Assembly: GCA_024760505.1 (NCBI GenBank)
Contig: CP058931.1
Location: 3,234,001 to 3,298,000 of the forward strand
Reading direction: 5' to 3'
Source of the DNA: Nitrospira sp.
Lineage (GTDB): Bacteria; Nitrospirota; Nitrospiria; Nitrospirales; UBA8639
Length of the DNA: 64,000 nucleotides
Shown here: one piece after another, positions 36,508 to 44,633 of the stretch
Layout of the letters: each line of letters begins with the position of its first letter
Position numbering within the stretch: position 1 is the first letter of the stretch
Position numbers and translations under genes: made by a program
Notes under the pieces: generated by a model
Seen by the model: the letters and a program-made list of their open reading frames with translations, nothing else
Told to the model about the DNA's origin: nothing
Database searches by the model: none

Positions 36508-37461
36508 TTAATTCTTTGTGATTACCAAAAATAAGTTGACCCCTTCAGGTTCTTGTTCAATACGGATTTGATTCTCTGTAAACCCGCATTCCTGCGCAAG
36601 CATACGAAGGTGGTTTTTGCTTCGATGAAATAAATCCCATTTGAAAAGCTCCATATAGCCGCGACTGGGATTCTCAGTGGTGAAATTTCCAATCACCATT
36701 TTTCCATTGGGTTTGAGAAGAGTAAAGAACCTTTTTAAGGTTCGCTTAAAGATATTGTCATTGAAATAATCAAATAAACCGGCCGACCAAATCAGGTGGT
36801 AGGTTTTGTTCGGTAAAAAACGAAACACATTTTTGTGCGTAAAGTGAATATGAGAAAGAAAGTCACGGCAAAGGTCCTTGGCATAATTGATGGCATTTGC
36901 GTCCTGATCAACGCAATCAATCTCGAGTTTGGAGGACCCAAGAACCTTGAGAGCTTCATACATATCGCGCCCAGGGCCCGAGGCTAAGTTGAGAATATGG
37001 CTGGTTGAAGGGGTTTCCATTTTTGTTTTCCATAATTGGTCAAGGAAAAATGATAATCGGTTTCTGACTGCCTTAGGTGCTTTTTGGGTATGAAAAAACT
37101 CGTCCCACTTGGATAATTGCGGGTTCGAAGATGTGGAGTAATTGTATATTTTTTCAATGATTTGATAATCGCCTGCATATCCTAGCGGTTTATGGTACGC
37201 CCAGCCCTGAATGGTGGCGGGGGAAAGGGCTTCTCCAAAAGCCGCTCGAATCAACCCTAATTGATCAGCGGAAAAGATCTTGTGTATATTTTCTCGGGAA
37301 AACTGTTGAAGGAGTGTATTTAGCAAAGGATAGTCTGTTAGGTTTGGTCCTCCTTTTTTTGAGAATCCGGAAATGAGTTCAGCCGTGCTTTGGGTAAGTT
37401 TTTGAATCTCTGTGGCTCCACTTGGATACAATCGGGAAAGTGGGATGGTGTGTGGGAGCAT
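36508..37461 (-). CDS. Class I SAM-dependent methyltransferase
   Basis: A 317-residue protein. The N-terminal 150 residues are helical and unassigned. The C-terminal half is a Rossmann methyltransferase: motif I ILNLASGPGRDMYEAL, acidic strand IDCVDQDANAINYA, motif IV YHLIWSAGLFDYFND, and LLKPNGKMVIGNF. The substrate is unknown; a small-molecule or lipid target is typical for stand-alone members. It is monocistronic, separated from the kinase by a terminator. Confidence 0.8.
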   Translation of the reverse strand: MLPHTIPLSRLYPSGATEIQKLTQSTAELISGFSKKGGPNLTDYPLLNTLLQQFSRENIHKIFSADQLGLIRAAFGEALSPATIQGWAYHKPLGYAGDYQIIEKIYNYSTSSNPQLSKWDEFFHTQKAPKAVRNRLSFFLDQLWKTKMETPSTSHILNLASGPGRDMYEALKVLGSSKLEIDCVDQDANAINYAKDLCRDFLSHIHFTHKNVFRFLPNKTYHLIWSAGLFDYFNDNIFKRTLKRFFTLLKPNGKMVIGNFTTENPSRGYMELFKWDLFHRSKNHLRMLAQECGFTENQIRIEQEPEGVNLFLVITKN

Positions 37462-38020
37462 AAGAAACCTCCTGTTTGTTGTTTGAGAGAAATATAATGT
37501 TGAACATTGAACATATCCCTAAACGTCAAAGACGGTAGAGACTGGAATGCACGGAATGAAAACGGGGAAAAAATGTGAACGGAAGAATATCTTAATGTTC
37601 CCCTGAGAGGGGGCAGGGGAGGGGCAGTTTCTGGTCCGGAATTCGTCCGCATAGTTGGACAAAGACCCGGGATTCCTGAAGGTTGACCGCTAGGAGAGAT
37701 TTAGAAAAATCATTGGACCTAGTCTATTCCTTCAGTTTTTCAATTAGAAGGAACATGTGGATGGGGGGACACATGAAAAGGAACATAACGGTCCTGCTTA
37801 ATGTGCGCGACATTACCCGATCTTAGAGACCCCTGTCTAGAAAAATTAATCTGACGGTTTCATGGAATATCATGTGGTGGATGATATTTTATTGCCTGTT
37901 GGAATAATGTGATGTTTTGGTTTAATTTTTAATTCTTGCGTAGTAATGGAAAATGTATTGCGAATGTGGTGACGCCCTGGCCTGTTTTGGCAAGGATCAA
38001 TACTGGAAAAATTCTGGTTG
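37462..38020. other. Long intergenic region, no feature recognised
   Basis: Between divergent genes. A direct repeat TGTTCAA-TGTTCAA near 37500 on the minus strand could be a regulatory site of the methyltransferase gene, but this is weak. Nothing else seen. Confidence 0.4.
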
Positions 38021-38737
38021 ATGGCGAAAATCAAAAAACATCAGAGTGAAAAAAAATCTAGGCTCCAAGCTAAGGTTATTCGGGGCATTCCAAAATCTAA
38101 AAAAACACAATTCCAGAAACGCCTCCTGACATGGTACGGGAAATTCGGGCGGGATCTTCCATGGAGGAGAACCACCGATCCGTATAAGATTCTGGTTTCT
38201 GAGGTCATGTTGCAACAGACACAGGTGGATCGGGTTATACCTAAATTCCATGAGTTTCTTGGGAAATATCCCACCCTGCAGGATCTAGCGGTAGCTCACC
38301 CGGATGATATTCGCAGGACGTGGTATCCCCTCGGGTACAATATTCGACCATACCGTCTTCATGGCATTGCCTGTGAGACGATTGAGCGCTATGGCGGAGC
38401 CATTCCGAGCAAGGCGGAAGAGCTCCTTTCTCTGAAGGGCATTGGTCGGTATACCGCAGGGGCCATCAGATCATTTGCCTTTAATAAAGATGCGCCTATT
38501 TTAGACACTAACGTGATGCGGGTATTGCACCGGATATTTATTGGGAAAGGGGAGGCCAAGAAACAGAAAACCGAGTTATGGGTTCTCTCTGAAACACTCA
38601 TTCCCAGAGGCAAAGGGTATGATTTTAATCAGGCGTTAATGGATTTTGGGGCCATGGTGTGTACGGCCAGAAAACCCATGTGTTTACTGTGTCCAATGAA
38701 GAATATTTGCCTCACCGTTTCTTTGGATGAAAGGTAG
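38021..38737 (+). CDS. mutY: Compact MutY-type A/G-specific adenine glycosylase
   Basis: A 238-residue HhH-GPD glycosylase from the ATG at 38021. A basic N-terminal tail precedes the core: LPWRRTTDPYKILVSEVMLQ with catalytic Glu, HhH motif LKGIGRYTAGAI, catalytic Asp in APILDTNVMRVL, and a [4Fe-4S] loop C-x6-C-x2-C-x5-C near the end. It removes adenine mispaired with 8-oxoguanine. The usual C-terminal NUDIX-like 8-oxoG recognition domain (about 110 residues) is missing. The stop overlaps the following NUDIX gene, so the two are coupled. Confidence 0.88.
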   Translation: MAKIKKHQSEKKSRLQAKVIRGIPKSKKTQFQKRLLTWYGKFGRDLPWRRTTDPYKILVSEVMLQQTQVDRVIPKFHEFLGKYPTLQDLAVAHPDDIRRTWYPLGYNIRPYRLHGIACETIERYGGAIPSKAEELLSLKGIGRYTAGAIRSFAFNKDAPILDTNVMRVLHRIFIGKGEAKKQKTELWVLSETLIPRGKGYDFNQALMDFGAMVCTARKPMCLLCPMKNICLTVSLDER

Positions 38738-39152
38738 GAATCTGCAGGAGTCGTCGACTATTGTTGTGGCTGCCGCCATTATCTGGCGGAAAGATAGGAT
38801 TCTATTGGCAAGGAGAATGCCGGAATCCCATCTAGGGGGGCTTTGGGAATTTCCAGGAGGAAAGAAGGAATTGGGAGAGACTCTGGAAGATTGCTTGCGT
38901 AGGGAGGTAAGAGAGGAGTTAGGGGTGGGCATTAGTGAGCCCCTTCCGTTCCATGCTCTCCATTATCAGTATCCAGAAAAAGTGGTGGAGTTGAATTTCT
39001 ATACCTGTTCCATCATCCAGGGCATTCCTCGAGCGTTAGAGTGCGCTGAGATCGCCTGGGTTTACAAGCATGAATTAAATTCCTATGCTTTTCCTCCTGC
39101 AGATATTCCTGTTGTACACAAAATCCTTCAATCGGGGTATTTAGGCGAATGA
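38727..39152 (+). CDS. MutT-type NUDIX hydrolase
   Basis: A 141-residue NUDIX protein with an intact box (GX5EX7REUXEEXGU): G-KKELG-E then REVREELGV near residues 45-67. Features around it (WEFPGGKKELGETL, IIWRKDRILLARR) match MutT-like 8-oxo-dGTP diphosphatases. It overlaps mutY by 11 bases. Since its catalytic box is complete, it is more likely a separate pool-sanitising enzyme than a split-off MutY recognition domain, but both uses are possible. Confidence 0.87.
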   Translation: MKGRNLQESSTIVVAAAIIWRKDRILLARRMPESHLGGLWEFPGGKKELGETLEDCLRREVREELGVGISEPLPFHALHYQYPEKVVELNFYTCSIIQGIPRALECAEIAWVYKHELNSYAFPPADIPVVHKILQSGYLGE

Positions 39153-39439
39153 GTTTTCCTGGTTTTCCAGAAGGCTTCATGGGGCATGGAGATTATCCCT
39201 GATTTCTGGGCCATTCAGGCTACTATGCCTAAGCGAGCAAAATTGTTAGGGATTGGAATTTGGCTGTTATCCGACGCCCGCTCCTCACGCTTCCCTGATG
39301 TTTTTCCTAATTCGGGGTACGAAGAAAGCACCCATAAGGGAAATAAGGTTTGACCCTCTCCATTGGTACCTTGGTTTTCTCAGATGCCAGGCCTCAATAG
39401 GCAATTTTTAAGCTTTCCCCCTTAAGCGGACAGTTCGTA
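39153..39439. other. Non-coding stretch between NUDIX gene and transposase relic
   Basis: About 290 bases with no gene or clear structure; probably part of the decayed region to its right. Confidence 0.4.
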
Positions 39440-39885
39440 AGTAGGGTAATTGGCTGATTTGAGCCCTCTCAAAAAACTTGACCGGGCCATGTTGGAAATG
39501 CAATGCCTTCTGCAGCCCGGCTTGAGATGCCTGTTCGGCAAACTCCTGGGGGGTGAGATTCCCCAGTGATCAATGCGACCGGTGTGAGTTGCCGTCCGTT
39601 CGCCACTCTCCAATCTTCTTTTGGGCATCTTGTAGGGGCATGAACCCATTGGCATAAAAACTTTGACTCGAACGCATCCGTTGAAACTCTCAATCACCGT
39701 ATTCTCCGAGGGTTTCCCTGGCCGAATGAAATCGAATGTGACCCCATGCGTCTAGGCCCAGCTATTCAATGCCTTCGGCGTGAATTCAGTCCCATTTTCC
39801 ACCCCAATCATTTTCTGATATCCACTCCGTTTTCCCACACGTTCTAAGGCGGGGACAACCATTGTGCCCGTCTGGGTGGGCCTGA
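39440..39885 (-). pseudogene. Decayed IS3-family transposase (OrfB) C-terminal fragment
   Basis: Reading the minus strand and switching frame gives a recognisable OrfB integrase-core C-terminus: GYQKMIGVENGTEFTPKALN, an in-frame stop, THGVTFDFIRPGKPSENTVIE, SFNG, then after a frameshift FMPLQDAQKKIGEWRTD, another stop, and SLGNLTPQEFAEQA. This carries the second and third catalytic regions of the DDE domain (Asp replaced by Glu in VENGTEF). The first half of OrfB and OrfA are absent, so it is a dead remnant. Confidence 0.85.
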
Positions 39886-40588
39886 ACTAATGAACTGTGC
39901 TGTTTTCAGTTGCCTTATATGGGAGGGAGCCTAACCGCGATGCCACGCGATGGGTTTTTGTCTTCCTACCCGTATGAGCAGTTGAAATTATTTTAGGCGA
40001 GAGAGATGACGAACTCCCTTCCGGATTTACGAGGTACCCTTTGCCTCGAAAAGGGACCCTTTCCGCAGATATCCAAAGCGGAGAGGGGCATGAGCACGGG
40101 GACAAATGCGGTGCCCCGGGGCGATTGACCCTTGCCCAAACTGCGTCGATTATAAGGCGTTCAGGGATAGCCCAGCCTGCAATTCACCGAGAACGTCAGC
40201 AAAAACCCCTGACCCAATTTTTGGCAGCGCGGGGGCTTCAGCATTTTTTCGCAAAGTCACCGATATCATGGGCTTTTCCAGGGGGAAGGCCGAGAAGCTT
40301 GTACCTTGATACCTCCGCCTCGCTCCCGGCTGCCATTCATCCCCATACAAAGCAAGGGACTTTTTGGCAGTTTTAGTTAAACTGTCGTTTGAAATCAATC
40401 TGGAAAATTTCGGACTGAACCCATGTGCGAGATGGGGGCCATTTGGAGTAATTGGGATATACGGGATGGGGAAAATGACGGGATTTGTAATCCCAATTTG
40501 CCAGTACCAAATGACGTTTCGATATTTATCTGGCCCAGATGCAGTCCTCCGAGGGAGGCAATCTCTGGATGTAGGATTATGATTTATT
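39886..40588. other. Decayed non-coding stretch next to transposase relic
   Basis: Several short overlapping frames on both strands, none with a ribosome binding site, a motif or a sensible composition. Probably degraded mobile-element or duplicated DNA. Confidence 0.45.
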
Positions 40589-41443
40589 CTATTGAGCCGA
40601 GGTGTCTTGAAGGCGTCGGATTTCTTCAGCTTGTTGGTCTACGATTTTTTGAAGGTCTCGCAACTGAGAGTTCAGCGATTCTATGGTCATGGGTGCTTCA
40701 GTATTTTTGCGAGGGGTTGCCTTTACCCCAGGTTGGGTTAGTTGATTCTCTTTGCTGATTGGGTTTAAAGAATCGAGACTTTGATAGTTGATAGCAATCC
40801 CATGAGACGTCGAGGGAATTGACATGAAGTTTTGGACCTCTTCTGCCCTTATGATAGATTCCTGATGGGAAAAGACCAAAGAGGCTGGTCGGAGTTTTTG
40901 AGAGGTATTTTGCGTTTTTGGAGATACCCCAGGGTAGGGTTTAAATTTTTCCAAAGTCAACAGAAGAGAGGATGGAGGAAAAACGGCAAGCATTCCCTGG
41001 ATTGGAAAATGCTGCTCAGTAGTCGGTGGACACTTAAAATGGATAACTTCCTCTGGTGTGACCTGAGAAAATGCCATGGATATGTGTGATGCTAAAAAAT
41101 CTATTTGAGATGGAGAGAATGCGGGAACGGGGTGGTGCTTTGTTAGCAGTAATTGTTGGAGTATGCCTTCCTCTTGGCTGATGGTCATGCCATTTAAAAT
41201 CTTGGCAACAAGAGATTCAGAAAGAAATGCTGGATGCTCTGGAGCCTGCTTCAGAGCGTGAGATGTTTTTAGGGAAATAACGCACTCAGGCCCTTCATAG
41301 AGGACCGTTGCTACTTCAGGAGTCCAAGAGCACTGCAAATTGAAGATTCCCAGGGTAGCGATAATCAACCATTGTTTAGTGAATCCTAGCGGCTTGAAAT
41401 GACCTAAAAGCGGTGTGAATGAATGTGGCAGTGCTTGGATCAC
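40589..41443 (-). CDS. Putative lipoprotein with C-terminal coiled coil, unknown
   Basis: A 284-residue protein. A hydrophobic segment at residues about 24-37 ends LQCSW, which could be a lipobox, so it may be a lipoprotein. The middle is Pro/Ser/Leu-rich without motif; the last 35 residues form a short coiled coil (LNSQLRDLQKIVDQQ). No known family. It stands 73 bases past the diiron-enzyme gene on the same strand. Confidence 0.5.
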   Translation of the reverse strand: MIQALPHSFTPLLGHFKPLGFTKQWLIIATLGIFNLQCSWTPEVATVLYEGPECVISLKTSHALKQAPEHPAFLSESLVAKILNGMTISQEEGILQQLLLTKHHPVPAFSPSQIDFLASHISMAFSQVTPEEVIHFKCPPTTEQHFPIQGMLAVFPPSSLLLTLEKFKPYPGVSPKTQNTSQKLRPASLVFSHQESIIRAEEVQNFMSIPSTSHGIAINYQSLDSLNPISKENQLTQPGVKATPRKNTEAPMTIESLNSQLRDLQKIVDQQAEEIRRLQDTSAQ

Positions 41444-41516
41444 TTCGCCAGGTATTCAGGGAACAAAAGCCAGAATTTTCGTGACGGAAATGGAGAACAA
41501 AGGCAGATGGTAATGA

Positions 41517-42263
41517 TTAGCCTTGTCGAATACCACAGGCACGGGCAATTCCCTCCTGATATCGTGACCACAAGTTTAATGCCTCTTCAAGTAACGAGAG
41601 TACCTTGATCTGATCACCGCTTTCATCGGTATGATGCGTCACCATGTCATACACCGTTTTCCGAGATCCTGCGGAAAACATATGCTGAGCACGAATATAA
41701 TCCATAAATGCCGGTGATAAGCCTTGGTGCTGACTTAAATAATGTTTCCGGACGATATCTTCAATCTCATCCTGGTTTTGCGCTGGCTTGGGATATAGCA
41801 CTTCTTCCGGATCGTTGGCCGTTCCTTTTATAAAAATTGAGAGAACTGCCGCTCCCACCGACCACTCTTCTTCCTGGCATATTTGATTTAACCATTCTCG
41901 ATATCCACGGCTTGATGCCAACAGTTCCACATCCCGAAAACCAGCCCTATCAAATCCCAATCCATTCATCATGTGAAGAAATAGTTCTTGGTGAGGCTGT
42001 CCAAGGGAGAACCCCCCGGTTTCCTCTTCATAGATAATTGTGGCAAGCAGCCGGCGTGCCTCCCATGGAGGATTTTTCCCAAGAACCTGAGCGAGTAGTA
42101 CGGAAAAATCGCGAACATAGACGACGTATTCCTGATGAAAATAAATATTCAATTTTTCTTTGGTAATGGTGCTACCTTCCAGAAAGGGAGTGGCCCAATG
42201 ATGTTTTCGGCGCAGGACATCAAATATTCGGTCACGAAATTGTTCTGGTGAAAGTTTTCTCAT
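41517..42263 (-). CDS. Heme-oxygenase-like diiron oxidase (HDO) family protein, PqqC/TenA/CADD-like
   Basis: A 248-residue all-helical protein. It carries likely metal-ligand residues along four helices: HQEYVVYVRDFS, IIYEEETGG, LSIFIKGTAN and YLSQHQGLSPAFMDYI, the arrangement of the iron-containing redox enzymes related to CADD/UndA (HDO superfamily). Members oxidise small molecules or side chains with a dinuclear metal centre; a CADD-like protein can also make p-aminobenzoate from its own tyrosine. I cannot choose a substrate. A distant relation to PqqC/TenA is shared by fold. Confidence 0.72.
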   Translation of the reverse strand: MRKLSPEQFRDRIFDVLRRKHHWATPFLEGSTITKEKLNIYFHQEYVVYVRDFSVLLAQVLGKNPPWEARRLLATIIYEEETGGFSLGQPHQELFLHMMNGLGFDRAGFRDVELLASSRGYREWLNQICQEEEWSVGAAVLSIFIKGTANDPEEVLYPKPAQNQDEIEDIVRKHYLSQHQGLSPAFMDYIRAQHMFSAGSRKTVYDMVTHHTDESGDQIKVLSLLEEALNLWSRYQEGIARACGIRQG

Positions 42264-42402
42264 ACAGAGGGGTTATCCCTTATAACGGTCTATTTGCTTG
42301 AAATGAAAAGGTGGGCTTTTAAGTAAATACGGGATTATGATAGACATCCTACTTGCCTATGTATTTATTTCACATTATCACATATCAAAGGAGTCAGTAA
42401 CA

Positions 42403-42687
42403 ATGCAACCAATTAACCTGGCCGATCCAGATGCCATTTTAGAATTTTTAGCGAATGTGACTTTACGGGGCGAAGGGGTCACAGCCGAAAATTTAATGGA
42501 ATATGTGATGGATGAGGGATTTACCGAGCCCACGTACTTAAGTGCCAAAGGCGAAGATCCTCTAGCATTTTACCAGGGACAGCCCAATGCCTGGGGGATT
42601 TATCAAATCCGCGAATGGAAACGGGTTTTAATTATTTCTGGGGGAGCAGGAAAGGAAAGACGAGCCCAAATTACCGAAACTCCTTAA
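42403..42687 (+). CDS. Small protein of unknown function
   Basis: A 94-residue protein from the ATG at 42403, which has an AAAGGAG site; the longer upstream start at 42337 lacks one. The sequence has an N-terminal helix (DPDAILEFLANVTLRGEG), then beta strands WGIYQIREWKRVLIIS. No membrane segment or motif. Divergent from the diiron-enzyme gene. Confidence 0.55.
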   Translation: MQPINLADPDAILEFLANVTLRGEGVTAENLMEYVMDEGFTEPTYLSAKGEDPLAFYQGQPNAWGIYQIREWKRVLIISGGAGKERRAQITETP

Positions 42688-42789
42688 GCATATCTAAACT
42701 TTGAGTAAGGTGTAGGTTTAGTGAGGAATGGACTAACTTTTTCTGATGATTAGCGTTTCACTCCTACTTTTGTTGGAACAGAACATGTC

Positions 42790-43206
42790 TCAATACCAGC
42801 CTCCTATTAATTTCCCTTCTTCAAAGTAGAGATATCTATGCTTAATCGTGCTTGAATCCAGCCAGTCTTCATAGATCCATTCTTCTCGTCGTATCCCTTT
42901 TTCCGTATAGCTGACATTCATTTGGTAAGGGGAGCCCCAGGCATCCATCACTTGCTCGCGACTCATCCCAGCCATGACAGATTTATCTTGTAGGTGCTGC
43001 TCAAAGGTTGGGTCAAGTAATCGTGGTACAACGCCCCATCCGACCATCCACAGCCCAAAAGCTATCAAAAAACCATATATTGTGAGCCGAACCGGGCGTC
43101 GACAGATCCATGGGGTAATTTGAGATTCGTTGCTTGTCGGCTGGGAGAGCTGTTCCGTCTCCGAATGGGAAATGTTTCTCTCTGCAGGTAGTGACGGTGA
43201 GGACAT
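42790..43206 (-). CDS. Membrane-anchored protein with BamE/SmpA-like domain
   Basis: About 138 residues from the ATG at 43206 (an upstream ATG at 43230 is possible). It has one transmembrane helix at residues about 43-62 (IYGFLIAFGLWMVGWGV). After it comes the motif MSREQVMDAWGSPYQMN, which resembles the SmpA/OmlA helix pair, ending in WIYEDW and YLYFEEGKLIGGWY. It anchors to the inner membrane rather than by lipid. It shares this fold with the prophage lipoprotein at 1678-2373 but not its sequence in detail. Confidence 0.55.
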   Translation of the reverse strand: MSSPSLPAERNISHSETEQLSQPTSNESQITPWICRRPVRLTIYGFLIAFGLWMVGWGVVPRLLDPTFEQHLQDKSVMAGMSREQVMDAWGSPYQMNVSYTEKGIRREEWIYEDWLDSSTIKHRYLYFEEGKLIGGWY

Positions 43207-43292
43207 TTTTAGATTTTCGTGTGTTATCATAATTAAGGTAATTTACTCATTAATCTAACAGTGGATTTCCAGGCGGGTCAAGGTAGAATTGT

Positions 43293-43646
43293 ATGTTTCT
43301 TGAAGTTGAACAGAACCCGAATTTTGAGGGTTCATATTTCATGAGGTTTAAGGAGTTGGGACCTCCGCGGCGGGTGTCCCATGTAAAATCCTATGATCGG
43401 ATTTCCCAGGGAGAATGGTGTGAGGTGACGGGATGGTGTGATGATCCTGATCAACCACTGTGTCCTGCTTATGCGCAAAGGGTAGAAGATTCAGGTGCAG
43501 GTTCAGCCTTTATTGTTTTTGGAGGAAACTGGGGTATTCGACTAAAACTCGCAAACGATGCCAATGAGTGGAATATTGAGGACGCCAATCAATGGGGCGA
43601 GGGCTATTTATCATTAGGAGAAGAACGGGATCTTAGATTTGAGTAA
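43293..43646 (+). CDS. Small protein of unknown function
   Basis: A 117-residue protein with no signal peptide. Acidic and aromatic-rich, with a Cys in GEWCEVTGWCDDPDQPLCPA (three Cys). C-terminal region has several Trp residues (GGNWGIRLKL, ANQWGEGYLS). No family recognised. Confidence 0.5.
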   Translation: MFLEVEQNPNFEGSYFMRFKELGPPRRVSHVKSYDRISQGEWCEVTGWCDDPDQPLCPAYAQRVEDSGAGSAFIVFGGNWGIRLKLANDANEWNIEDANQWGEGYLSLGEERDLRFE

Positions 43647-43689
43647 GGTCGACGAAGGGTTAAACTCTAAACAAAACTTGGGCAGAAGA

Positions 43690-44499
43690 TCAATCCTCAT
43701 AGTGGGGTTGAGGAACGGATTTGATCGGTGTCGATGGAGCAGGAAGACGTTTCTGGAATTCGGGTGAAAAGGGGTTGAGGATGGGTTCATGAGTTAATCG
43801 TTGCTGAGTTCTGACGAGTTGCAGGCTTTGAGTCGTGATTTCCAGCCGGTCAATCGGGATGTCGAGAGAGAGGATATTGGGAATTCCATTAATGGCGAAC
43901 ATTTGGTAGGCCAGCGACCAGGTGAGCTTTTCTTTTCCTTGTTCTTTGACAATGAAATCGGCTTCCGGTGAAGGAGACCCCTTAAACAGGAGGACCCAGA
44001 GATTGGATCGGAAGGCTGGCGCTGACGGTTCCGTCGGAGGAACAAATTCAGGGACAAGGGAAGGAATGTCTTGTAAGGGAACCGCAGGGGAAAATTCCAC
44101 TTCGCATCGCTGAACATACAAGGTCGGAATGTTCTTCCCTTCATTTAAATCGGGAATATAGGAGAAGGAATAGCGAACTTGGATGCCATTCCGGACATAG
44201 GTGTAAACATCTTCGCCATTTCCTGGTGAAACCAAATTTTTGAAATATTTTTCCCAATCGGGGAACGTGTAGTAGCTGAAAACACGGAGGGCGGCTTTTC
44301 GGGATCGAACCGCCATCGGAGTTCCTAGTGTTTGGCGTAGCTCTTCTTGTGTTAAACCTAAATAGCCGTCTTCAAAATAGGGTTTGGCTGAACCAGGGGT
44401 AGGCCACAAGATTCCCCCTATGCTACAAAGTATTGTACCTAATGCGGCAAAGGCCACCCATAAATGCGGCCTTTTACAAAGTGGGAAGGAAAATGTCAT
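43690..44499 (-). CDS. Exported protein of unknown function
   Basis: A 269-residue protein with a hydrophobic N-terminus (residues about 12-35, ending PGSAKPYFE), suiting a signal peptide. Right after it, GYLGLTQEELRQTLGTPMAV resembles the first helix pair of SmpA-like domains. The centre holds Tyr-rich beta strands (GIQVRYSFSYIP); the tail is Pro-rich (PAPSTPIKSVPQPHYED). Apart from the weak SmpA resemblance nothing is recognised. Confidence 0.55.
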   Translation of the reverse strand: MTFSFPLCKRPHLWVAFAALGTILCSIGGILWPTPGSAKPYFEDGYLGLTQEELRQTLGTPMAVRSRKAALRVFSYYTFPDWEKYFKNLVSPGNGEDVYTYVRNGIQVRYSFSYIPDLNEGKNIPTLYVQRCEVEFSPAVPLQDIPSLVPEFVPPTEPSAPAFRSNLWVLLFKGSPSPEADFIVKEQGKEKLTWSLAYQMFAINGIPNILSLDIPIDRLEITTQSLQLVRTQQRLTHEPILNPFSPEFQKRLPAPSTPIKSVPQPHYED

Positions 44500-44633
44500 A
44501 AAAAGAGAGTGAATTTCGTAATCCTATTTCTTGAAATTCCTAGAAGTCAAGAATGGGGGGATGAGAAATGGCTGATAGGCCTTGAGTAGTTGACCGTGAG
44601 TTGGGATGTTTTTTGAATGATGAGGGGGTAAGA

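Noticed and set aside
40041..40376. 111-codon frame in the decayed region
   Set aside because: No ribosome binding site, unlikely composition and overlapping frames on the other strand; judged non-coding.
44500..44633. Possible cobalamin riboswitch upstream of metH
   Set aside because: No B12-box-like element could be recognised in the short leader.
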